Origin: an uncultured Anaerolineales bacterium
GTDB taxonomy: Bacteria; Chloroflexota; Anaerolineae; Anaerolineales; UBA6663
DNA length: 64,000 bases
Direction: 5' to 3'
Assembly (NCBI GenBank): GCA_937952305.1
Contig: CALFZO010000140.1
Span: 1 to 64,000 of the forward strand
A model generated the notes under the pieces. The model was not told the origin of the DNA, did not search any database, and saw only the letters and a program-made list of their open reading frames with translations. Shown one piece after another: positions 1-14,811 of this stretch. Every line of letters starts with the position of its first letter. Position 1 is the first letter of the stretch. The translations under genes were made by a program, and so were the position numbers.

Positions 1-70
1 GGGTGTAGTTCAGTGGTAGAACGCTTGCTTCCCAAGCAAGATATCGTGGGTTCGAATCCCATCACCCGCT
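1..70 (+). tRNA. tRNA-Gly (anticodon CCC), 5' end cut by the window
   Basis: A cloverleaf can be read directly. The anticodon stem is 24-28 with 36-40, and its loop (29-35) holds anticodon CCC at 31-33. The T arm is 46-62 with TTCGAAT in the loop. The 3' acceptor strand is 63-69, followed by discriminator T70. The first two bases of the gene lie outside the window: a 5' GC would pair with G68-C69 and complete the seven-pair acceptor stem. CCA is not encoded. Confidence 0.93.
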
Positions 71-83
71 CTCACCCTATGCG

Positions 84-116
84 CGCCCCTGAGCCTCCGG
101 GGGCGTGACTTTTTTT
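84..116 (+). terminator. Rho-independent terminator behind the tRNA
   Basis: CGCCCC (84-89) pairs with GGGGCG (100-105) around a ten-base loop. After TGAC a run of seven T follows at 110-116. It ends the tRNA transcript before the response-regulator operon. Confidence 0.75.
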
Positions 117-217
117 CGCTGGCTCCAACCATTTTCAGACGTTGCCGCCGCCGGACCCTGCGGAAAACCCGGCGCTGGGCTAAAATCGAACTGCTGTAGG
201 CTGGCAGTCCAGAGGTT

Positions 218-604
218 ATGAGCAAGGCAAACCCGCGGGTCCTCTATATTGAAGACAACGCCGACAACCGGCTGTTGGTCCAGCGCGTGCTGGAGGCGGA
301 GGGCTTCACGGTGGTCCTGGCCGCCGACGGCCGGAGCGGCCTGCAAGCGGCGCTGGCGGAGACGCCCGACGTGATCCTGATGGATATCAACCTGCCGGAG
401 GTGGACGGTTACACGATGACGGCGCGCCTGAAGGCCACCCCCGGTCTGGAACACGTCCGCATCATCGCCCTGACCGCCAACGTCATGAAGGGCGATCGCG
501 AGAAAACCCTGGCGGCCGGCTGTGATGGCTATATCCAGAAGCCGATCGACGTCGACGCCCTGCCGCGCCAGATCCTGCGCTTCCTGCCGCACTCGCATTC
601 CTAA
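218..604 (+). CDS. Single-domain response regulator (CheY/DivK-like)
   Basis: A 128-residue stand-alone receiver domain with no output domain. The acidic pair is E12-D13, the phosphoacceptor is D56 (in ILMDINLPE), and the conserved switch region and lysine are in ALTAN and QKP. Such proteins usually pass phosphate on or act by protein contact. It is the first gene of a plus-strand signalling run. The next receiver gene starts ten bases after its stop, and a giant hybrid kinase with its own receiver lies downstream. That kinase is the obvious candidate partner, but this is inference. AGAGG lies just before the ATG. A TAAAAT at 181-186 could be a -10, without a convincing -35. Confidence 0.9.
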   Translation: MSKANPRVLYIEDNADNRLLVQRVLEAEGFTVVLAADGRSGLQAALAETPDVILMDINLPEVDGYTMTARLKATPGLEHVRIIALTANVMKGDREKTLAAGCDGYIQKPIDVDALPRQILRFLPHSHS

Positions 605-614
605 AACGGTGTTT

Positions 615-1076
615 ATGAGTGTCCCTCCGCCCCCTCCGCCTTCTTCCGCCCCCTCGCGCCCGGCGCGGGAGCCCGTGAACCCGAAGGACGCCACGATCCT
701 GATCGTCGAGGATAACGTGTCCAACTTCGTGCTCATGGCGCGCATGCTGGCGTACATGGGCGTGCCGCGCTGCGAGTGGAAGACCTCCGGCTGGCAAGTG
801 GTGGAGTTCGCCGATACCCTGCCGCGCATCGACCTGATCCTGATGGATCTGCGTCTGCCCTACGAAGACGGCTACGCCGCCCTGACCAAGGTGCGCAACA
901 CCTCGAAGTTGAAGGAAACGATCGTCGTCGCCGTGACGGCGGAGGCCAGCCAGGAGCAGTTGAACAAGGCCCGCGCGGCCGGCTTCGACGGCTTCCTGGG
1001 CAAACCCCTCGACCCAGACCGTTTCCCGGACCAGATCCGCCGCCTGCTTCGCGGCGAGCCAGTCTGGGAGCAGTGA
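615..1076 (+). CDS. Second single-domain response regulator with proline-rich N-terminus
   Basis: A 153-residue receiver protein. The first ~22 residues are proline/serine/alanine-rich and probably disordered. The receiver begins near residue 26, with acid pair E32-D33 and phosphoacceptor D78 in LILMDLRLP. The switch residue lies in AVTAE and the conserved lysine in GKP. ATG 615 was chosen because an upstream in-frame start at 522 would overlap the preceding gene by 80 bases. GTG 676, just before the receiver, is another possible start. It probably shares an operon and a kinase with the receiver gene before it. The two receivers differ in sequence, so they may compete for or relay the same phosphoryl group. 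Confidence 0.88.
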   Translation: MSVPPPPPPSSAPSRPAREPVNPKDATILIVEDNVSNFVLMARMLAYMGVPRCEWKTSGWQVVEFADTLPRIDLILMDLRLPYEDGYAALTKVRNTSKLKETIVVAVTAEASQEQLNKARAAGFDGFLGKPLDPDRFPDQIRRLLRGEPVWEQ

Positions 1077-1148
1077 CGGGCGCGCGAGACGTCAGCCCCG
1101 GGTGGAGGCGGGCCAGCCCCGGCGCAGGTGTCGCCCGGAGACGTCGCC

Positions 1149-2594
1149 ATGTTACCGCCTGAGCCCCAAACAAAGCCCGCGCCGCCGGCCGCCTGGTGGA
1201 CGGCGGTCTGGGAAGCCCTCACCGGGCCGGCGACCGCGGTCGGCTCCGGCGATCGGCGCCGGGCCCAACGCCTGTCCGCCCTGCTCCTGCTGCTCACCCC
1301 ATCCCAAACGGTCGCCGCCCTGATGGCCTTTGGCCTGGCGCCGGCCGGCCGCTCAACGCTGGCCTGGCTGCTGGCCGGCGTCGCGCTCCTGCTGGGTGTT
1401 GCTTACTTCGTCAGCCGGACCCGCTTCTATCGGGCGGCGGCCGCCGCCGCCGTCGTTATGGTGGCGATCCTGCCGGGGGCCGCGCTGGCGGCCTGGGGCT
1501 CGGCCGATCTGGCCGCCCTGACTCTGGCAACCGCCGCCGGCCTGCTCGGGCTCCTCGTCGCCAGCCAGTTGTTCGGCCTGACCAGTCTGCTTCTGGCGGC
1601 CGGCGCGCAGCTGGCCGGCCTGGCCTGGCTGCCCGCCCTCTTCCCGGCGCTGGCCGTGCCAGACCTGGCTGTGGCCGCCGGTCTGCTGGCTGTCGGCGCC
1701 GGCCTGCTGGCCGTGGTCGTCCGTTACTACCACCGGCTGGAACAGGATCAGCATGCGGCCCTGGCGCAGGCCCAGCGTGAGCTGCAGGCCAGCCAGGTTC
1801 TGCTCGACACGCGCACGCGCGACCTGGAACGGCGCACCGCCCAGTTGGTGGTGGCCGCCGACGTCGGCCGCACCGTGTCGGCGCTGCTGCACGTGGAGCC
1901 GCTGCTGGCGCGCGTGGTCGAGCTGATCCGCGACCGGTTCGGCTTCTACCACGTTTCGATCTTTTTGATGGACGACAGCGGCCAGAGCCTCGTGCTGCGC
2001 GAGGCCACCGGGCCGGTGGGCGCGCGCCTCAAGGCCGACGGCTACCGGCTGCCGCTCGAGGCGCGCTCGATCGTGGGGTGGGTGGCCTCCACCCGCCAGC
2101 CGCGCGTCATCGCCGACGTCCGCACCGACCCGAGCTTCCTCAGCCACGCGCTCCTGCCGGAGACCCGCGCGGAGGCCGCCTTGCCGCTGCGCGCCGGCGA
2201 GCGCCTGATCGGCGTATTGGACGTGCAGAGCCGCAAACCGGCCGCGTTCGCGCCGGCCGACCTGGACGTCTTGCAGATTCTGGCCGACCAGGTGGGCGTG
2301 GCTTTGGAGAACGGGCTCCTGTTCGCGCGCCAGCAGCGCCTGCTGCAGTTGGAACAGCTGGTGCTCTCGCTGACCACCAAGATCCACCAGACCGTCGAGC
2401 TGGAGGCGATCCTGGAAAGCGCGGCCGCCGACCTGGGGCGGGCGCTGGGCGCCGGCCGCGCCGTCGTGCGGCTGCAGGCCGCGCCGACATCCGGGCCGGA
2501 CGCGGCCCTCGAGCGCGACGGCCAGCCTCAACCCGGCCACAACGGCCACGCCGCCCCACCCGGCGACGGGCCGGATGCGCTGAACCCGGCATGA
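1149..2594 (+). CDS. Membrane GAF-domain protein without kinase domain
   Basis: 481 residues. About six hydrophobic segments occupy residues ~35-200, followed by a coiled coil (~200-235) and one GAF domain (~235-410) of the type found in Chloroflexota kinases (RFGFYHVSIFLMD near its start, GVLDVQS near its end). After a second coil the protein stops with the opening of another GAF (LGRALGAGRAVVRL) that is not completed. No HisKA or ATPase domain is present, so it can only act with partners. ATG 1149 has GGAG eight bases upstream, better than GTG 1128. Its stop overlaps the next start (ATGA at 2591), suggesting translational coupling to the receptor that follows. Confidence 0.85.
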   Translation: MLPPEPQTKPAPPAAWWTAVWEALTGPATAVGSGDRRRAQRLSALLLLLTPSQTVAALMAFGLAPAGRSTLAWLLAGVALLLGVAYFVSRTRFYRAAAAAAVVMVAILPGAALAAWGSADLAALTLATAAGLLGLLVASQLFGLTSLLLAAGAQLAGLAWLPALFPALAVPDLAVAAGLLAVGAGLLAVVVRYYHRLEQDQHAALAQAQRELQASQVLLDTRTRDLERRTAQLVVAADVGRTVSALLHVEPLLARVVELIRDRFGFYHVSIFLMDDSGQSLVLREATGPVGARLKADGYRLPLEARSIVGWVASTRQPRVIADVRTDPSFLSHALLPETRAEAALPLRAGERLIGVLDVQSRKPAAFAPADLDVLQILADQVGVALENGLLFARQQRLLQLEQLVLSLTTKIHQTVELEAILESAAADLGRALGAGRAVVRLQAAPTSGPDAALERDGQPQPGHNGHAAPPGDGPDALNPA

Positions 2595-5382
2595 CCACCG
2601 TCGTCCCGCTCTCGCAGATCCGCGCGCCGCTGCGCAGCCGCCGCGCCGTCCAGTTGACGCTGGCCACGCTGACGGTGGTGCTCGCCGCGAGCACGCCAGC
2701 CGCGATCTATTTCTGGCAGACACGCGGCGCCGTCAGCCTGGCGCTGCTGACGGCGCTGCTGGCCAGCGCGGCCGCGGCCGGCGCCGGGCTGTGGCTCGCT
2801 CAACGCGGCCGCTCTACCGAAGGCGCCGGGCTGGCGCTGGGCGGGCTGGCCGTCCTGGGGCCGGTAGTCAGCGCCCTCATCGCCGATCTCGGCCTGGCGC
2901 TGGGAGTCGTCCTGCTCGCCGCCGCCGGCGTGATGGCCGCGCTCACGATGCGCCGCCCGGCCGCCCGGATCGCCATCCTGGCCGGCATCCTGGCCGGCGT
3001 GCTCACCATCGCCATCGACCTTTTCCTGGCGGCCTGGCTGCCGTGGGCGCGGCTGACCCTGCCCGAAGCCCTGCGCACCCTCTATGTCCCCGGCGCGGCG
3101 CTGCTCATCCTGGGCGCCTTCGGCCTCTTCGTAGCGCGCGGCTTCGCCAACTACCGCCTGAACACCAAGCTGCTGATCGGCTTTGTGACTGTGGCGCTGG
3201 TGCCCCTGACACTGCTGACCGTGCGCAACGATCAGGAGAACCGGGCGGCGCTGCGCACGGCCGCCTATCAATCCCTGCTGGCCGCGGCCGCCCGCACGGC
3301 CGCCACCGTCGACGCCTTCCTGAACGCCAACCTCAACGCCGTCACGGCCGAGGCGCGCCTGACCACGTTGAGCGATTACCTGGCCCTGCCCGAGCGGCAG
3401 CGGGCCGGCAGCGATCTGGAGCGCCAGGCCAAGAACCTGCTGGCCTCGCTGCAATCGATGAACCTCCAGAACGTGGCGGCCGAGTCCGAGACCCGCGTCA
3501 TCCAGGCCTATCTCCTGCTGGATACGCGCGGCAACCTCGCGCTCTCCACCACGCCGACCTTGCCGGCCGACACCAGCTTTCTGCGCGGCGACCTGTTCAT
3601 GCTGCCGCGCATGACCGGCCGCGCCTACGGCTCGCCCGTGTACTTCACCGGCCCGGAACAGGGCAGCCTGTACTTCTCGGCGCCGGTGCTGGACCTGGAC
3701 GAGCGCGTCGTCGGCGTCCTGGTGACGCAGGTGAATACGGCCTGGCTGCAGCGCATCATCGTCCAGAGCAACAACCTGCTCGGCGGGAGCTCGGCCTCCT
3801 TCGCAGCGCTGTTCAACGAGAACGGCCTGCGCCTGGCGGACGGCGCGGCGGAGGGCACCAACGTGCCGCGCTTCGCGGACCTGCCCGCGGCCGAGCGCCT
3901 GGCCAGCCTGGCCGAGGCCGGCCAACTGCCCGGGCTGCCGCCCGAGGACCTGAATGCGGGCCTGCCCACGCTGGCCCAGCAGGTGTGGCAGGCGCAGTCG
4001 CAACAAGCCACGTTCTATTTCGCCGGCATCGTGCACTATGCCGCCAACCCCAACCGGCCGGAGCCGCAGCATCTGGCCGCGCTGCTGCCGTTGAGCACGC
4101 GCCCGTGGGTGGTCATGTTCGCCCAGCCGGAGAGTGTCGCCCTGGCCCCGGCCGAGGGCCAGACGCGCGTGTCGATCTTCCTGTCGATTGTCTTCGCCCT
4201 CGGTGTGGCGGCCGTCTCCGTGCTGGCGGCGCGCAACCTGGCGATGCCGATCAACGACCTGACGGCCACGGCCGAACGCGTGCGCGGCGGCGACCTGGGC
4301 GCGCGCGCCCAGCCGGTAGCCAGCGACGAGATCGGCCTGCTCTCGCAGACCTTCAACACGATGACGGCCCAGCTGCAGGAAATGCTCAGCAGCCTGGAGC
4401 AGCGCGTGGCCGAACGCACCGCCCAGCTGCAGGCCACCGCCGACATCAGCCGCGCCACAGCCGGCGTGCGCGATCTGGATGAACTGCTGGAGCTGGCCGT
4501 GGAGCTGATCCGCGGCCGCTTCGGCTACTACCACGCCTCGGTCTTCCTGATCGACGAGGCCGGCGAGTACGCCCAGCTGCGCGAATCCACCGGCGAGATC
4601 GGCGCGCAGCTCAAGGCCCGCCGGCACCGGCTGGCCATCGGTTCGCGCTCCCTGGTGGGCTGGGTCACCCAGAACCGCCGGCCGCGCATCGCCCGCGATG
4701 TGGCCGGCGACCCCTTCCACTTCAAGAACCCGCTCCTGCCGGAGACCCGCTCGGAACTGTGTCTGCCGCTGATCGTGGGCGACCGGCTGATCGGCGCGCT
4801 CGATGTGCAGAGCCAGGAGGTGGACGCCTTCAGCGAGACCGACGTGCAGGCGCTGCAGGTGCTGGCCGACCAGCTCAGCATCGCCATCGAGAACGCGCAG
4901 CTGTTCCAGGCGGCGCAGAGCGACCTGGCCCAGGCCCGCGCGCGCTACCAGCAGACTCTGGACGCCAACTGGCGCGATGTGCTGGGCGGCACGGCCCGCG
5001 AGCTGGTCTACGACCTGGAGCCGGGCAGCGCCGTCAGCGCGGCCCCGCTGCTCGTCCCACTGCGCCTGCGGGATCAGGTCATCGGCACCATCGAACTGCA
5101 CCGCGGCCCGGAGGCCACCCCGCTCTCGCCGGAGGAAGAGGCCCTGCTGGACACGGTGGCCGCGCAGCTCGCCACCGCTCTGGAAAGCGCCGTGCTCGTC
5201 CAAGAGAGCCAGGCCCGCAGCCGGCGCGACCGGCTGATCACGGCCATCACCGACGAGATGCGCGCCTCGCTCAGCCCGACAGCCATCCTGCAGAACAGCA
5301 TCCGCCAGCTCGGGCGCGTGCTGGGCGCCACCGAGGTCAAGGTGCGCCTGGGCGGGCCGCCGCAGGCCGGAGGCCCGGCGGC

Positions 5383-5386
<4 letters not shown>
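2591..5386 (+). CDS. dCache-HAMP-GAF transmembrane receptor without kinase domain
   Basis: 931 residues. Several N-terminal membrane helices (~20-200) are followed by a long extracytoplasmic region of double-Cache type (~205-530) and a last helix (~535-560). A HAMP linker (~560-615, AMPINDLTATAERVRGGDLG) and a coil (EQRVAERTAQLQ) come next. A complete GAF (~620-780) and a degenerate GAF-like segment (~800-880) end the folded part. The C-terminus is again an unfinished GAF start (LGRVLGATEVKVRLG). There is no histidine-kinase core. The start is fixed by the ATGA overlap at 2591, and another ATGA overlap at 5383 leads into the hybrid kinase. The likely role is a periplasmic sensor feeding that kinase; the ligand cannot be read. 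Confidence 0.87.
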
Positions 5387-11502
<6,116 letters not shown>

Positions 11503-11527
11503 CGGCCCGCCCGCCGAGAGAAGCCGT

Positions 11528-13243
11528 ATGACGCCTGAGATCAGCATGGTTTGCACGGACTGCGGGCACCGCCTGCCGTTTTCGGCCGCCCAACTGCGCT
11601 GCCCGGCCTGCAACAGCGAATGGCTGGAGGCCGCCTACGATTACGACGCCATCGCCGGCAGCTTCGCCACCGCCCACCTACGGCGCGAGCCCGGCCTGTG
11701 GCGTTACCGCGAGCTCCTGCCGCTGCGCGACATGGGCCATGCCGTCACGCTCGGCGAGGGCAACACGCCGCTCGTGCCGGTCACGAATTTGGGCCTGATG
11801 CTCGGCCGGCCCTATCTCTACATCAAGGACGAGCGCCAGAACCCGACCGGCTCTTTCAAGGACCGCCAGGCCGCGCTGGCCGTCTCGGTCATGAAGGAGG
11901 CCGGCATCACCGACGCCGTGGTGGCCTCCACCGGCAACGTCGCCATCTCCTACGCCGCCTACGGCGCGCGAGCCGGCATCAAGGTCTACGCCTTCTTGAC
12001 CTCGCTGGTGCCGCCGGAAAAGATGCGCGAGTGCGCGCTGTACGGCGCCCAGGTCATCAAGGTCACCACCACCTACGACCGGTCCAAGGATCTGGCGCAG
12101 GCCTTCGCGCGCCAGCGGGATATGTACTACGACCGCGGCCTGCGCAGCATCGCCTCGGTGGAGAGCATGAAGACGCTGGCTTACGAGATCGCCGAGCAAC
12201 TGGCGCGCCAGCTGCCGGCCGAGCTGCGCGTCCGCCCGGCCGACGGCCGGTTCAGCGCCAACGGCCGCGGCCCGGCGGTCTGGCGCGCGCCGGACTGGTA
12301 CATTCAGTCGGTCAGCGGCGGCCTGGGGCCGGTGGGGACCATGCGCGGTTTCCAGGAGTTGCACCGCATGGGCCTGATCGACCGCGTGCCGGCGCTGGCC
12401 TGCGTCCAGGCCGAGGGCTGCGCGCCGATGGTCACGGCCTTCCGCAAAGGCTTGTCGACGCCGGAAGTGGTCGAGTCGCCGCGGACGCGCATCGGCACGC
12501 TGGCCACCGGCAACCCCGGCCGCGCCTACGCGCTGCTCAAACGCACCATCGACGAGTTTGGCGGTGTGATGGAGGCGGTCAGCGACGAAGAGGGCTTCCG
12601 GGCCATGCACGTCATGGCAAAAATGGAAGGCCTGTCGATGGAGCCGGCCGCGGCCGTGGCCTTTGCCGGGCTGTTCAAGCTGGTACACCAGGGCCTGATC
12701 AAGCCCGAGCACGTGGTCGTGATCAACTGCACCGGGCACACCTTCCCGGTGCAGAGCGACGTCCTGGGCGAGGGCTGGGCGCGGGACATGGATGAGCGCG
12801 CGCCCGAGACCGCCGACGCCGCCAGCCCGCCGCCGGAGGGGGTGCTGGCAGCGCTGGAGCGCCTGGATGCGCGGGTGCGCTCCATCGCCATCGTCGATGA
12901 CACGCCCGACGCCGTGCGCCTGTTCCGGCGCATCCTGCAGGCCAAGGGCGATTACCAGATCTACGAGGCCCACGACGGCCGGGCGGGCCTGGCCCTGATC
13001 CGCGCCAAGCACCCGGACCTGGTGATCCTGGACCTGATGATGCCGGAGGTGGACGGCTTTGCCGTGCTGGATGCGCTGCGCGCCGACGAGGCCACGCAGG
13101 ACATCCCCGTGATCGTGGTCACCGCCAAAGCCCTGACGCCCGAGGAGCGCGATCGGCTGACCGGCCAGATCGAGGCCCTGCTCCAGAAAGGCGCGTTCAT
13201 GGACAACGAATTGCTGGATGATGTGTCGAAGGCTCTGAACTAG
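11528..13243 (+). CDS. thrC: Threonine synthase-like PLP enzyme fused to a C-terminal receiver domain
   Basis: 571 residues. An N-terminal zinc ribbon (CTDCG...CPACN, residues ~9-29) is common in the long bacterial/archaeal threonine synthase type. The fold-type II PLP core spans ~60-415. It has the Schiff-base lysine K111 in TGSFKDR, ASTGNVA, a glycine-rich SGGLGPVGT loop and a C-terminal INCTGH motif. The family converts O-phosphohomoserine to threonine and phosphate. Residues ~450-571 are a complete receiver domain: acid pair D457-D458, phosphoacceptor D502 in VILDLMMPE, and VTAKA. The gene begins 25 bases after the hybrid kinase, so phosphorylation-controlled activity is a natural inference. 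The exact substrate is unproven. Confidence 0.88.
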   Translation: MTPEISMVCTDCGHRLPFSAAQLRCPACNSEWLEAAYDYDAIAGSFATAHLRREPGLWRYRELLPLRDMGHAVTLGEGNTPLVPVTNLGLMLGRPYLYIKDERQNPTGSFKDRQAALAVSVMKEAGITDAVVASTGNVAISYAAYGARAGIKVYAFLTSLVPPEKMRECALYGAQVIKVTTTYDRSKDLAQAFARQRDMYYDRGLRSIASVESMKTLAYEIAEQLARQLPAELRVRPADGRFSANGRGPAVWRAPDWYIQSVSGGLGPVGTMRGFQELHRMGLIDRVPALACVQAEGCAPMVTAFRKGLSTPEVVESPRTRIGTLATGNPGRAYALLKRTIDEFGGVMEAVSDEEGFRAMHVMAKMEGLSMEPAAAVAFAGLFKLVHQGLIKPEHVVVINCTGHTFPVQSDVLGEGWARDMDERAPETADAASPPPEGVLAALERLDARVRSIAIVDDTPDAVRLFRRILQAKGDYQIYEAHDGRAGLALIRAKHPDLVILDLMMPEVDGFAVLDALRADEATQDIPVIVVTAKALTPEERDRLTGQIEALLQKGAFMDNELLDDVSKALN

Positions 13244-13273
13244 TTGGGACGCGAAGGGCGAAAGACCCAGGAC

Positions 13274-13301
13274 GGCCGCCGGTGCAGCTAGACGGGCGGC
13301 C
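13274..13301 (+). terminator. Possible hairpin between the threonine synthase fusion and the transporter
   Basis: GGCCGCC (13274-13280) pairs perfectly with GGCGGCC (13295-13301) around a 14-base loop. No T run follows directly, only a T-rich stretch around 13305-13322. It could be a weak terminator or an mRNA 3' stabiliser. Confidence 0.3.
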
Positions 13302-13332
13302 ATCGTCTGTCAGTCGTCTTCCGTCAGCACGT

Positions 13333-14385
13333 ATGCAACTCGGCCCCAAGCTCCCGTCGTGGAAGTCGACCCAGGCTCAGGGTATCGCCGCCGCCCTGCT
13401 CTCGGCGCTGGCCTCCGGCCTGGTGCCGATCTTCGGGAAGCAGGCCTATGAGGCCGGCCTGGCGCCGTTCACGCTGGTGATGCTGCGCACCGTCGGCGCG
13501 GCCGGCGCCCTGTGGCTGATCTACCTGATCTTCTGGCGCAAGTTCATTTATATCTACCCCTTCGCCTTCGCGGCCTGCCTGGTGGCGGGCGTGGTCAACG
13601 GCCTGGGCTCGTTGATGTTCTATACCAGTCTGCAGCGCCTGGACGCCTCCATCAGCCAGCTGCTCTTCACGCTGTATCTGCTCTTCCTGACGCTCTTCTC
13701 GTGGCTGGACGGTTACCGCATCTCGCGCCTGACGCTGGTGCGCCTGGGCCTGGCGCTGCTGGCCGTCGTGCTGTTGAAGTGGTCGCCCAACGGCGCCGCC
13801 GACTGGCCGGCGGCCCTGTTGATGATCGCGGCCGGCGCCCTGTACGCGCTGCACGTGTCCATCAATCAGCACACGCTGTACGACGTGCCGGCGCCGACCG
13901 TGACGCTGTACACGCTCTCCGGCATGGCGTTGACGGTGTTCATCGCCTACGCCGTCAACGGCTACCCGCCGCTGCCGGCCACGGCCGGGGCCTGGCAGCC
14001 CGTGCTGCTCCTGACCGCCGTCACGCTCATCGCGCGGCTGACGCTGTTCCTGGGCGTCAAACACCTGGGCGGCATGCAGGCCGTGCTGATCAACCTGGGC
14101 GAGGGCCTCGTGACCGTGCTGGCCGCCATTGCCTGGCTGGGCGAGACCTTCACGCCCGTACAGTGGTTGGGGGCCGCCGTGTTGGGCGCGTCGCTGCTGC
14201 TGGTGACGCGCGAACAAGCCTTAGGCGTCATCCCACGCCCCAAGCCGTGGCTGCAGATCTTTACGCAATGGTTCGCGACTTTGTCGGCGACGTTCGGCGC
14301 GGCCAGCCCGCCCGAGGCCGATCCGCCCCGCCCCCCCAAGCCGGCCCCCAAGGGCGCCTCACCCTCGAATACGCCGGACGATTGA
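13333..14385 (+). CDS. DMT-superfamily transporter (two EamA domains)
   Basis: 350 residues with about ten hydrophobic helices in two repeated halves, the arrangement of EamA/RhaT-type drug/metabolite exporters. The first helix contains ASGLVPIFGKQAYEAG, a typical EamA opening. The second half carries LGEGLVTVLAAIAWLGETF, the usual late-helix signature. The last ~50 residues are a proline-rich cytoplasmic tail. ATG 13333 was preferred to GTG 13282, which would add 17 polar residues not usual for the family. It lies 89 bases after the threonine synthase fusion. Amino-acid or threonine export is a possible link but cannot be concluded from sequence. Confidence 0.85.
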   Translation: MQLGPKLPSWKSTQAQGIAAALLSALASGLVPIFGKQAYEAGLAPFTLVMLRTVGAAGALWLIYLIFWRKFIYIYPFAFAACLVAGVVNGLGSLMFYTSLQRLDASISQLLFTLYLLFLTLFSWLDGYRISRLTLVRLGLALLAVVLLKWSPNGAADWPAALLMIAAGALYALHVSINQHTLYDVPAPTVTLYTLSGMALTVFIAYAVNGYPPLPATAGAWQPVLLLTAVTLIARLTLFLGVKHLGGMQAVLINLGEGLVTVLAAIAWLGETFTPVQWLGAAVLGASLLLVTREQALGVIPRPKPWLQIFTQWFATLSATFGAASPPEADPPRPPKPAPKGASPSNTPDD

Positions 14386-14811
14386 GCGTCCGTCTGCCCC
14401 GACCTGCACACTGACTCTGTCTGGGCACACCAACCCGCCTCAGGCGCGCACCCGGCCAGGCTTTGGCCTTTCATCATGCCGGCCTGCTTTTGGGTTTGGC
14501 AAACCGGGCGTCAGGCAACGGCCAGGGCGCCCGTACTTTTGTCCGAGTTTACAGACAAGCCCTATCCGGTTACAATAACAACAGGGTCTGGGTCGAGCAA
14601 ACCGAAATCCAACTTCACTGGGACAATTTACCGCACGTTGTGTCACTGGCTGGCTGCTGGGAGCCGGACCGGTCTAGCGCACAAACGTGCAGCTGCGTGG
14701 AGAGGTATCGACGCGGCTACGATCTACGGCGGTTGCCAGGGTGACCGGGGTTGAACACCTTGCCCGCCCTCGTAGATCTGGGCAGGACGCGGGTCAGCTC
14801 TGCAATCGGCG
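14386..14811. other. 426-base intergenic region: promoter and long leader of the kinase operon
   Basis: No convincing gene. Two short overlapping frames (14463-14754) lack ribosome binding sites and coding character. It holds a good promoter at 14548-14576. If that promoter is used, the leader is about 230 bases long. In it, GATCTACG (14721-14728) is the exact inverse of CGTAGATC (14771-14778), and TGCCC (14761-14765) can pair with GGGCA (14780-14784). The leader could therefore fold, but it matches no riboswitch class I recognise. Confidence 0.5.
14548..14576 (+). promoter_or_regulatory. Sigma-70-type promoter for the 14812-17584 operon
   Basis: TTTACA (14548-14553), a spacer of exactly 17 bases, then TACAAT (14571-14576). 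Each hexamer matches the consensus in five of six positions. Transcription would begin near 14583. Confidence 0.65.

Noticed and set aside
2528..5203. Long open frame on the minus strand (891 codons) opposite the dCache receptor
   Set aside because: It is a shadow of the GC-rich plus-strand gene. The composition is Gln/Arg/His/Gly-rich, with no domain and no ribosome binding site.
14463..14754. Two short overlapping frames in the 14386-14811 gap
   Set aside because: They lie across the promoter, lack ribosome binding sites and show no coding bias.
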